Shown here piece by piece: positions 46,402 to 57,321 of a stretch of 64,000 nt of DNA. This DNA comes from Brachycybe producta (Eukaryota; Arthropoda; Diplopoda; Playtdesmida; Andrognathidae): the NCBI GenBank assembly GCA_036925085.1, contig JAUPFP010000017.1, forward strand, positions 964,501 through 1,028,500, in the 5' to 3' direction. Every line of letters starts with the position of its first letter. Position 1 is the first letter of the stretch. A program made the position numbers and the translations under genes. The notes beneath the pieces were generated by a model. The model worked only from the letters and a program-made list of their open reading frames with translations, was not told the DNA's origin and searched no databases.

Positions 46402-48037
46402 TGCCAATTTAAATATTTCAATTTAAATATTTCAATTTAAATATTTCAATTTAAATATTCTCTGACAGTTTTCGTGTTAGGATTGGGGTGCACCAGGGCT
46501 CAGCACTTAGTCCATATCTATTTATTTTGGTCCTGGATGAGTTACTGGCAGGGGTGAGGCAGGAGGTCCCCTGGTGTATGCTGTTTGCAGATGACATAGT
46601 CTTAGTTGGGGAATCCAAATTGGAACTCGAGATAAGGTTAGAGGAGACTAGGAATGCCTTGGAATCAAAGGGGTTGAAAATAAGTAGGGCAAAAACGGAG
46701 TACATGAAATTTCAGTGGGATGGAAAAGAACAGTTGAATGAGGGGATTAGACTTGGGGACAGTTTAATGCAGCAGGTGCATGACTTCAAATATTTAGGAT
46801 CTGTGCTGCAAGATGATGGGAGCTTAGAATTAAACATCACAAACCGGATAAAAGCAGGTTGGCATAGGTGGAGGCAGGCTAGTGGGGTTTTATGTGACAG
46901 GAAGTTACCTATAAAGTTGAAGGGAAAGTTTTATAGAACAGTAGTCAGACCAGCTATGTTGTATGGGTCAGAATGTTGGGCAATCAAGAAGGTGCATGAG
47001 GATAGAATGCAGGTAGCTGAGATGAGGATGCTAAGGTTTATGAGTGGGGTGACCAGAAGGGATAGGATCAGAAATGATTTTATTAGGGGTAGTGTAGGGG
47101 TGACAAATATAGTAGAAAAGATGCAGGAAAATAGGCTGCGGTGGTTTGGGCATGTCCTCAGGAGTGGAGAAGATGGGCTGCTGAGACAGGCAATGAACTT
47201 AGACCTGGGAATAAAACGGGGTAGAGGAAGACCCAAGCAAACCTGGGATGTGGTAGTAAAACGGGATATGGAGTCATGTGGGGTCACTGGGGGCTTGGTG
47301 CAAAATCGGAACGAGTGGAGAGTTAGAACCAGCAAGGCCGACCCTGCTGCTTGCGGGATAAGGTACAGGAAATGATGATGATGATGAATTTAAATATTTC
47401 AATTTCAATTTAAATATTTCAATTTCAATTTAAATATTTCAATTTCAATTTAAATATTTCAATTTCAATTTAAATATTTCAATTTCAATTTAAATATTTC
47501 AATTTCAATTTAAATATTTCAATTTAAATATTTCAATTTAAATATTTCAATTTAAATATTTCAATTTAAATATTTCAATTTAAATATTTCAATTTAAATA
47601 TTTCAATTTAAATATTTCAATTTAAATATTTCAATTTAAATATTTCAATTTAAATATTTCAATTTAAATATTTCAATTTAAATATTTCAATTTAAATATT
47701 TCAATTTAAATATTTCAATTTAAATATTTCAATTTAAATATTTCAATTTAAATATTTCAATTTAAATATTTCAATTTAAATATTTCAATTTAAATATTTC
47801 AATTTAAATATTTCAATTTAAATATTTCAATTTAAATATTTCAATTTAAATATTTCAATTTAAATATTTCAATTTAAATATTTCAATTTAAATATTTCAA
47901 TTTAAATATTTCAATTTAAATATTTCAATTTAAATATTTCAATTTAAATATTTCAATTTAAATATTTCAATTTAAATATTTCAATTTAAATATTTCAATT
48001 TAAATATTTCAATTTAAATATTTCAATTTAAATATTT
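46402..48037. repeat. 14-bp satellite array AATTTAAATATTTC, interrupted by a LINE
   Basis: Four units lie at 46402-46459 and about 45-50 units at 47387-48037. Those nearest the LINE on the right alternate with an extra AATTTC (20-bp unit), while the remainder are almost identical 14-mers. The unit contains no G, and part of it (ATTTAAAT) is self-complementary. The near identity suggests recent expansion. Confidence 0.95.
46460..47386 (+). mobile_element. 5'-truncated RTE-like LINE (reverse transcriptase C-terminal half)
   Basis: An open frame of about 300 codons (46461-47378) starts inside the palm: GVHQGSALSPYLF, then PWCMLFADDIVLV with the catalytic FADD intact. Next come LKISRAKTEYMKF, GSECWAIKK and RLRWFGHVLRSGEDG, ending RYRK. 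The block after FADD is characteristic of RTE-type elements. The TGA stop lies in a GATGATGATGAT tail, usual for RTE 3' ends. The absent 5' half and the flanking identical satellite show a truncated insertion. It is a recent copy by its uninterrupted frame, not a host gene. Confidence 0.88.
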
Positions 48038-48039
48038 CC

Positions 48040-49346
48040 ATAGAAATATTCAAAAAAAAATATTCGCAATATTTGTTTTATATATTCATGATATAGAACC
48101 ATAAATATATTATAAAATACATTTTAAAATTACTTATTTTAAAACAGAAATTGGGTTAACATGAAAAAAAATATTCCGGTCCCTTTAATTTCGTGTTAAG
48201 CGGTTTCTACTGTATTTTATTTTGACAGACCTCTGATACTTTGAATTTTTCTATATCGATTTGCTTGAAGTAATACTGTATTTATAACCTTCAAGGTCGG
48301 GGTCTTGTTATAATTTTGCTATTGAGTCGTAAATATAGAATTTTCAATTCAACTGATCAACGTGAATAGTATGCAAACTAGATACGTATGAATCTCATTA
48401 TATATTACAGTATCAACTGACACAGCAAAATTGTTAATTATACAGTCAAGAGTGGATCCAGAGATATCTCTCGATCCAATCCCGTAGAATATAGTGATAA
48501 TATGTTTTTTTAATTAAATGCTATACTTTGCATTGCGTGTTGGTCAGTGTGTCTTAGAATATTGGCCACCAGGCTATTGAGATCAAATATTTGATCCAAA
48601 AACAAAAAAAAAATTACTGAAACGGTTATTAAAAAATGTTATTCTTACCCCCTTTATAGGTTCGTTATATCCATATTTTAAGCATTTCATAAGCTATTTG
48701 GTTTCCACAAACAGTTGAGCTGTCTTTTAGATAATGTTAGTACTTAAATACAGTTGTTATACATAACAATGTTAGTATGATGGACGGGGAGATCTTCACG
48801 TGAATGGGGAAGAAGAAAAAAAAAAGTTGGAACAGCAAATTGCATTCAGCATGCACTTGGTCGATATTGTTTGTTTGTCATATAATAATAATGAGAGGTT
48901 TTTGCAAGAATAAAAAAGAGAGGGTGGGCCTACGTGCATTCTAAATATGGGCCACCTATACATATAATATACCCGGGTACGTCATATATGCATGTACAGC
49001 GTGTAACAAAAAATTATAAAACCAGTTATCATCAATTTATAGAAAAAAAACATGCTCGAATTCGACATACATTTTATTTTTTCTAAACTCGTTTTTATTC
49101 ATTTTCAAAAAAAAGAGGTTTCCAAACAAAACAAAAAAGTCATGCAATATTTTAATCCATTTCGTGATAGTGACTTCATTGATCCGTGCACAATTTGGAC
49201 ACAAATCTTAGAATGAATGTCAACATCTTAAATGACAACTATAAACGCGACATTACAGCCAATTCTTGCCAGATTTTTCTATTTTAGAATTATTTGCTTT
49301 AAACTTGGATTATATCATCTATACGGGATGCAGTCACAAAATTCCG
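48040..49346. other. AT-rich intergenic stretch
   Basis: No gene recognised. A piece near 48155-48230 (CGTGTTAAGCGGTTTCTACT) resembles 12590-12660. Otherwise it is unique-looking AT-rich DNA. Confidence 0.4.
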
Positions 49347-49350
49347 TTAA

Positions 49351-49825
49351 GAGGTTACACATCGTTTAATTACTTCGAAAAATCTCCACAAATCTCCAAT
49401 GTTATAGAAAAACGACAGTGGTGGCAATATGTTTATTTTTCATATTTAAAGTTGTCCAACTTTCATGATTCAGTGCAATGTGCACTTTAAATATATGTTT
49501 ATCTAGTGATAGAACGACAGAAAATTAGAAAGTGTGCTTCTATTTTTTTAAAAAAATATTTCAAAATCGCGAATATTTAACTCCTATGTTAAACTTCATT
49601 CAGTAAGAAAAACAACCATTAAAATGTTTATAAAAATACCTAAAAATAATTATAAAAAAACAGAAAGAAATCAGCACGTGCGCCAATGTGTTGGCTTCAC
49701 TGTGGTTTACTTTCTAGATTTTTTCTGTTTTTTTTTTCTTTAACATTGGGTCTATGGGTCCAATATAAAAACGATGCTAGCACTCTTTTTGAAGATTTTT
49801 CAAAGTAATTTTGCGATGTAGCCTC
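49351..49825. mobile_element. Foldback element flanked by TTAA, copy D (shortened)
   Basis: Ends GAGGTTACACATCG and GCGATGTAGCCTC, with TTAA on both sides (49347-49350 and 49826-49829). It keeps the family blocks but has lost part of the right arm, so it is 475 bp against 761 bp in copy C. Confidence 0.75.
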
Positions 49826-50554
49826 TTAATTATTCTAATGTTCAAATTAAGCACCTTGTGTTGATACTCATAGATGTATCCATGCACATTTTTAGATTGA
49901 TGATCTGTCTGAATTTAGCCATATAGACCTCTGTGCACTAGGCCAATAGCAACAATTTCCTTCTCTTGTATTGTATAATCCAGTGATTCCCAACCAGGGT
50001 TCCACGAGACCATGTCCGGGATTGTGCTAAACTTTGCAAAAGGCTTACATAGGTAATAAATATACTTTTGTAATATTTTCTTCAAAATTAATTATTATTT
50101 ATTAACCCTACTACGTATCACACGTCTATTTTGTAATTTATCCCTGTGTAAACTAATATATGTCAGCCAGGTAGGGGTTCCCCTAGTTTTTTTTACGAAA
50201 TATTTCAACAGTTCCTCCAAACAAAAAGGCTGGGAATCAAAAGTATAATCAGTGTTATTCACTCATTTATAATTTCCTCTAGAAAAATGAACTTTTAGGA
50301 TAATTTTAATTAGTGAAGTGTAATTATTCATTTCAAATTGGAATAAAATTGGGAAAAAATATTCGTTAAATAACGACCAAGCACTTAAAATTTTGTCTTA
50401 ATTTTAAAAGCTTTAACATTAAAAGCTTTTAAGCATTAATGCTCGTTACGAGCGCTCGTAATATTAAAATATTTTACAAGATTCAGATTATAGTTTTTAA
50501 AATACTTTAATATTTTTTTTAAAAGTTGCTTTCAAAGGGAACAAAACTAAAGTG

Positions 50555-50870
50555 TAATACCTTGTACACACATGAGTTAAATGAAATCAAATTAAATGTG
50601 TTTAGGTGAATTATACGGAATCCAGTTAAGGACATGAACACCAAATAAAAATTTACTTTATTATTATTTTAAATTGAAATACTAAATCAATATTTTCTCA
50701 AATAGTTTATATATTAATTATATTTAAGTATTTTGTGATTATTAACTGAATGAATTGAATTCGATATATTGTTTGTTTGCCCTTCACACAGGGCTCTGTA
50801 GAACACGTTTATTATTTAAATACATTTAAATTATCAGGTGTGTACTAGGCATAAATCAATTAAAGAAGGC
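50555..50870. repeat. Inverted copy of the 19405-19740 dispersed repeat
   Basis: Shares ACACATGAGTTAAATG, ACGGAATCCAGTTAAGGACA and AATTCGATATATTGTTTGTT with the reverse complement of the receptor-intron copy. The surrounding region 49830-51600 is otherwise AT-rich, without a recognised gene. Confidence 0.65.
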
Positions 50871-51612
50871 ATAATTTATTTATTTTTTTAGAATTATTAA
50901 ATTTTAGAAGTTTAAAAATATTTCATGCAAAAAAAAATTAAATAGGTGATCTGAAAAAAAAAATTAAATTTTTATTTAAAAAAATATGATTATTTTTCTC
51001 CATTGCTGTCTGTGTGTATTGTTAAATCTCATTGGTTGAATTTTGTTTTGTATATATTTAGAACATACTGCATATTGCATGTGCAAAATTATAATAATTG
51101 TTTAGTTAATATAACATTACTGTATATGCACAAACGAGAATAGGCTATTGAAATGTTCATTTGAGATTAAATGGACCGTTTTAAGATTTCTATGTCATAA
51201 AATGTCTAATGCAGTTTCTGAATAACTTTGACATCATTTTTTTTTCCTGTCTTATTCTCGTGTATTAATTTTCATGAGGATAGATACCAACGAAACATGC
51301 AGGTGTTTTCTTGTTAAAATAGAATCTCGGCTGTCACAAGAAACAACATTCATTTTATTGTATTTAATCTACAAACTTTGTTATATGATCAGCTCATCAT
51401 CTGATACATTAAATAAATAATGTCGACATAAAACAAACACATTGCATTCGTTTCGTATTACTGTTTGTTCATTTGCACTAGAAGTATGTACTCTTATTAC
51501 AAAGTTAAAGCTAATTTGACGTTACATTCTCTCCTTCTGAGAATTTCCAATTGAATGAGAAATAAATGCGTTTACAGATGAGATTTAGAAAACGTCAGCT
51601 TATAACAAAGTA

Positions 51613-52016
51613 CAGGGTGGCCACAATGTATTGTTACCAACAGTCAGACCCGACTCTAGAAGACCGACCACGCGCCCCGATGCAACCTTCAGTTCAAGCG
51701 CCCTTAATCAGCTCTCTTTATTTTGGGTACAATGGTCGAGTGGCGATATGGCGGGTTACTGTTGGGCATGTTCATGCTCACACCAACTAGGAGGTCGAGT
51801 CAAATACCACTCAAATAAATCACTCAAGTTATGCAAATCGAATATTAATTTATATTTACTGGGTTAAATTAATATTAGAAGATACGACCAAAGCACAGCC
51901 GACGCCCGGAGCCCCCTCCAATGTGGTGCAATCCCTTTGCTTATCCTGTTGAGCCAGCACTGCCAACAGTGGCATCATTTCGAGATGGTCCTGTTTACCC
52001 ATGGTCCACCCTCTAC
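51613..52016. repeat. Possible transposon-like element with CAGGGTGG ends
   Basis: ACAGGGTGGCCA on the left and TGGTCCACCCTCT on the right form short imperfect inverted ends around a GC-richer block that differs from its AT-rich flanks. Open frames inside show no recognised domain. Family unknown. Confidence 0.3.
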
Positions 52017-52611
52017 AATATGTACAAGTAGGCCTTACTAGTATTTTACCATAGAGTGCTTATGCACTTCCTGATCAACAAATTACATTTTATGAAGTAT
52101 ATATATTTTCAAGAAAATCTTTCCTGGTGCCTTATGTCCTAATTGACAGTAATTAAATGCAAAGAAGATGCAAAGCAATATAAAGTAAACAGTCTTCACC
52201 ATTTGAAAGTTCAAATGGAAATGTTTTTTTTGCCTTAGGTGCAAATTTTCTTTTACTTCCTTATTAATGTTAATAACATTGTTATTAGGATTTTTTGCGA
52301 GGTAGTTTCAGTACTAAACTGAAATTTGTTAAAATACAAATATAAAGTTGCAATAATCACTACTTGTTTTTTTTTCAGAACTATAAGAATAAGTTTCATT
52401 ATTAATTAATAAAAATTATTGTATGTGATAGATGTTTCAAGCTAAGAGACTAGATACATCACCATCTTGTTGTTTTGAGCAGACGACAATGAAACATATG
52501 AGTGTTACTAGGCCCTATAGGGTATTACTAAAATTTCAAGAAATAGTCTCAACAATCGCGCTATGAAGATACACTAAAGCGGAAAATGTAATAGAAAGTA
52601 TTGTTCATCAA

Positions 52612-52990
52612 GTGGTTCGCTTTATTTAAATTTTGAAAAGGCCCTTTTATTTTTAAATAATGTTCAAAATTGTGTGTTTTTTAATTCCATGTTAAATCCC
52701 ATAGGCCCAAAAAACCATCCCAGAAACGCTTGAAGAACTCTCGTCAGCAATAAAAAAAACTTAGCACGTGCTTTCATGTATTTATTGGCTTCATTCTGAT
52801 TACTTTACATTCATTTTGAAAAGTTTGTTCTATTTTTAAATGTTTAAAATCGTAGGTTTTTTTAGCTCCATGTTAAATCCCATGGGACCAAAAACCCGTC
52901 CAACAAACGTTTGAAGAACTCTCGTTAAAAACGATTTAGAGCAATAACAAAAAATTCAGCACGTGCAGTAATGTATTGGCTTCATGCTGA
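52612..52990. repeat. Tandem duplication of a ~190-bp segment
   Basis: Two diverged copies (about 52612-52800 and 52801-52990) share TCCATGTTAAATCCCAT, GAAGAACTCTCGT, CAGCACGTGC and ATGTATTGGCTTCAT. The CACGTGC and TTGGCTTCA blocks also occur in the inner zone of the foldback family. Confidence 0.6.
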
Positions 52991-53447
52991 TAAGCTGAGA
53001 GCTTATAAAAAGCATTTTATAAGCTCTCACCGCGGGTTTGAGAACAATTATATTTTTCAAACCAACGTTTTTCACGAGAAACACATTACAAAAAGAGATT
53101 TATTAACTAGAATAGTTGGCAATAATACTTAAAAGTTTTTTCGTGATATGATAACTTTATAAATGAAATTTTTATGACAGTTTGAAATAGGAGAAAATAG
53201 TTTTTTTCACAAAATGTCAACAGAAAAACCAAAAAAAACGGGTCATTTTCAAACTTACATAAAATATTTTTTAAAAAAATATTGCCATAAAAACATTTAG
53301 CATAATCTTTCACCATTCTAGTTTTGAAAACAATTTGAATTTTTTTTTTCATAATGTTGTTTCTATAATAAAAACGTTCGCTTAACGTTTTTGCGTCCAA
53401 ATTTTACAAAAAAAAAACCGTCTACAGAGCATATCATAATCTACTGC

Positions 53448-53990
53448 TCTGGCGCCATCGGGTCAGAATAAAAAGATAAACGAATGAACGGGATGAAAGG
53501 ATGAACATTGTGGGTAACTATAAAACCCGACACCGAATGCATATAGAATTGGATGAATGCTATATTAATATGGATGAATGCTATATTAATATGGATGAAT
53601 GCTATATTAATATGGATGAATGCTATATTAATATGGATGAACACATTTCAAAGGGATGAACACAAGAGAAATAAAGAGATGAACATATTTTAAAGGGATG
53701 AACATGGTTTTATGAGGGAGAAACATGGTTTTATGGGATATCAACCATGGACATCACCATAAAAAATGTTCATCCCAATAAAACCATGTTCATCACTTTT
53801 AAAGTATTCATCCTTTTATCCTTCTATGTTTAATTGTAAAAACCCTTTTAAAATTTGTGTTCATCCATATTAATATAGTGTTCATTCAATTCTATGTGCT
53901 TTCTGTGTCGGGTCTTAGAGTCCCCCCCCCCAATATGTTCATACCGTTCATTCGTTCAACTTTTTATCCTGACCCGGCGCCATCCGGTGG
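53448..53990. repeat. Foldback element with TGGATGAATGCTATATTAAT tandem units
   Basis: The left arm (CTGGCGCCATCGGGTCAGAA onward) and right arm (ending TCCTGACCCGGCGCCATCCGG) are inverted. Inside the left arm lie about five 20-21-bp units around 53549-53640. The right arm has the matching ATTCATTCAATTCTATGTG. Ends of this type (GCGCCATC, ACAAAACCAAAAAAAATATC) recur near 10558, 35555 and 56970. Confidence 0.65.
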
Positions 53991-54894
53991 GACAAAACCA
54001 AAAAAAATATCTATAAAACCACCTTAACAAAAAAAAAATAATACTTACATAAAATGATTCCACTTTTTAGTTCCACATTTAAAATAAATGCTAATTGTTA
54101 ACGAATTGAGTTCAATTTGTTTTCTGAACTTCTTGTTTATTTTATATGCTCAGCAGAAATTAAACAAGAATATCTCTATAAAAGATATATTTATAATAAC
54201 ATTCTGGAAACCTAAACCTGACGTAACATAAATATCAGAAAATGTCAAGGTTCCAATATGCAGTGGAATTAAATATTTTCTGATACAAATTTATACTAAT
54301 AGGAAAAAAATGATGCTGAGTAATTTATGTGAAGGACACTGAATAAAATACAATTTTTCTCACAACACTTAAAATGCATTGTTATTTTTTCTTTTCTTTT
54401 CTGACGCCTCTTTTTATCTTCATTTTGCACAAATATTATCTATTATTTCAGTAGACTTTCTTTTTTTTTTGTTTTTTGTTTTAGTTAGTAATTAAATCTG
54501 AACAGAACACGTACATCACAATAAAACTGCAGATTTTTTGGTATCACATTGTATTTGTATTGTTTTTTACTCCTTTTTTATGACTGAAGTTCAATTACAA
54601 TTGCCGTACTATGGGAGCATTCATAATAAGTTTAAAAAAAAAGAAACAGGAAGATAGATAGAAATTACGTATCCTGCTTCCTAAATGAAAAAAAACAAAA
54701 CACTATAATAATCAACTTCATGTAAATTATAAACAAGTTTTTTATGACGTAATACTGCAATACAAAAATACAAGAAGGTTTTTTTTATTGTTCTCAAGGA
54801 TGCCATTCTTTTATTTTTATTTTAAAATTAAAATCGAAGAAACATGTTTACGTTTGCCGCTCATTAATAATTTAAAAAAAAAAACACAATTAAA

Positions 54895-55205
54895 CCACAG
54901 TGAAGCCAATACGTTGGTGCACGTGCTGAATTTTTTTCATTTTTTTAATTATTTTTACGTCTTTTTACCAACATTTTAATGGATTTTTTTTTTCTTATTT
55001 GGGCGTACTCAATGGAGTTTAACATAAGAGTTAGAAATTCGGGATTTTCAAATATTTCTTTAAAAAATAGAAGCACACTCACCAATTTGTTGTCATTCTA
55101 TCACTCGATCAGCATTTATTTAAGATGGACATGGCACTTTGAAAACTTAATATTGGACAACTTTAAATATGAAAAATAAACATATTGCCGCGATTGTGTA
55201 TTTAA
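54895..55205. repeat. Partial foldback copy E
   Basis: Contains the inner zone (ACCACAGTGAAGCCAATACG) and one arm block (CTTTAAATATGAAAAATAAA) of the TTAA-flanked family, without ends. The stretch 54030-54890 is AT-rich with no gene seen. Confidence 0.55.
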
Positions 55206-55345
55206 AAAAAAGGCCCCAGTCTTCGTTATTAGTACCTGTTGCAGTGGTGAAGGGTCACAGTTCAAAACTTTAATTGTTTTTTTTATTAAAATAAAAACCA
55301 CCTGTTTTATAAAAAAAAACTTATGAACAAATGTGGACACACGCA

Positions 55346-55548
55346 ATTAGAAAACGGGATGAACAGAAGTCGGCTCCGCCCTTTTTATGATGAACGGCAA
55401 CTTCTAATTGGTTTTTGTTGTGTGGTTCGACGTTGAATAGGGCGGAGCATGTGACGCCATACTACATAACCAACCAATTAGAAGTTGTCGTTCGTCATAA
55501 AAATGTCGGAGCCAACTTCTGTTCATCCCGTATTCTAATTGCCTGTAA
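55346..55548. repeat. 203-bp foldback palindrome
   Basis: The left arm GCAATTAGAAAACGGGATGA and on pairs with the right arm CATCCCGTATTCTAATTGC. Inner GGCAACTTCTAATTGG and CCAATTAGAAGTTG also pair. It resembles the CTCCGCCC and AATTAGAAATTGAT palindromes inside the Helitrons, so the Helitrons probably captured a relative. Confidence 0.75.
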
Positions 55549-56250
55549 TGTGGACAGTGTTCCTTATTTAGCCTACCTACATGTATAGCACACATTCAAT
55601 TGTGGCCAGCACTAGCATCAGACAAAATATCAACCAATTAGAAATTGATAAGGGCGGGGCATGTGACATCAGACCAAATAACAAAACTTTCGCTTGAAAA
55701 TATAAATTCTCTCAAAATCGCGGGTGGGGGCCAGGGAAGATACCTCCTGTGTAAAGTAGAACCTGGGGGCCCTTAGAAGTTAGTTCCCCAATGTATGATT
55801 ATGAATGAATATCACCTTGAAACACTACATCCTAGTTACTGTCATTGACATAGCTAGCTTATGCTTAATAACTGTTCTGGTACTTTAAGAAATGATGTCA
55901 TTTCTGGACTTTCACTGTCACAGAACGTTCTTTTAGATATGTATAGTACTTCCGGTTTGCCAAAAGCAAAGGTTGCGTTAATTTATAAGCACGGAAAGTG
56001 TCGGACTCCACGCAATACCAGGTTACCATGCGGCCCTAGCAGCGCATATCGAGTACAATAAATGAACAGACAGGAAATTCAATTAGGCAATTTCTAGTTT
56101 AGTTTGGCATAAATTTTATGAAAAAAAAACATAAAAATATTGAAATATACTATTATTACAAGTCAAGTGATTTATTTGCAGGTCGGGCTGGGGCCCCTAA
56201 ACTTCGTAGTTCCCTGTGCATGGCACAGTTGGGAGATGCCTTAATACAGG

Positions 56251-56960
56251 TGTAACACCCTGTAAATCATGATCCCGCCAAAACCATAGCCCGGGGGGGG
56301 GGGGGGGTAAACAACTCTCAACCGTCCCTCCCTCCCCTCTGACTCACCTTTCTGACTCATGCCCAAGCGGCGGATTGATACATAAAATACCATGGTCACT
56401 TGGACCTGGTTACACCTCGCAGGTGTACACAGGTCCAAGGTATAAAAGGACCGTGTTCCTCTTTGTTCCTCAGTTCTTGTCCTTTGCCTGTATTACGTGA
56501 TCTTTATCTGAATCATGGGCCTGAGGACGCACCGTTAGTATTATTAATATTCATCCTTGTATTCTGTGTTTCTTACAAGTGATGAATAAAAGTGTTGTAA
56601 CAAGAAACAGCGTTGTCTTTCTGTCTATATGTAACTAACTTCTCTTCAGAGGCCGGAGACTCCATAGGGCAGGAGCTATACGATTCTCAGCAGCTACAAC
56701 ATCTTCTCTTGTCGGTATACCGATGGAGAAGATGTATATCAGCATCAACCGGAAGAGAGAGAGATGGCCGCCACTCTCCTGCATCGATTTCACCCCCATG
56801 CAGAAGGGTGACTACAATCTGTCTCCATCCAGCTCTCTCTACAGCTCGGATCTTCTCTGTGCAGGTACCATACTGTTCAGAGAAGAGACGAAGTGTGGGA
56901 AATGTCATCTAAAGGTTGGTAATAAATATTGGTTGATGTCAAAAGCTCACACAGGCCTGT
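56251..56960 (+). mobile_element. LTR-like fossil, copy 2
   Basis: Starts TGTAACACCCTGTAAATC. It has the TTGGACCTG hairpin, GGTATAAAAGGACC box and AATAAAAG signal in the same order as the copy at 17850-18550, then the shared downstream segment with a short open stretch (MEKMYISINRKRERW). No pol region is attached. Copies 1 and 2 are close, copy 3 (62500-63184) clearly more diverged. Confidence 0.55.
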
Positions 56961-57321
56961 AGCCACTGTAGACGCGCCATCCGGGGAAACAAAAACAAAA
57001 TAAATATCTATTCAGCCACTTTAAGGGGTGCTCAGCAACTCATGTGTAATTCTTGTGCTTTAATTAGGTGTTACTTGTTACAGGTAATATCGTGCTCAGC
57101 TCAGTGCTTAAAATAAGTGCACCGTGCTTAGTTATATATAGAATGTACAAATTGGTAAATTTGAAAAATTCCAAAAGGAATTTTCAATGGGCGCTGGAGC
57201 ACCTCATCATCATCCGAACATTCAGCGAAAATGATCACATGGAAAGTAACTTAAGGAAGTAAAATTACTTCTGTTAACTAATATATAGCACCTTGTTATA
57301 ATAAGAATCCCAATTTACAAA

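Noticed and set aside
46488-47375. Host gene with a reverse-transcriptase-like protein
   Set aside because: Starts mid-domain, is flanked on both sides by the same satellite and ends in a GAT-repeat tail: a truncated LINE insertion.
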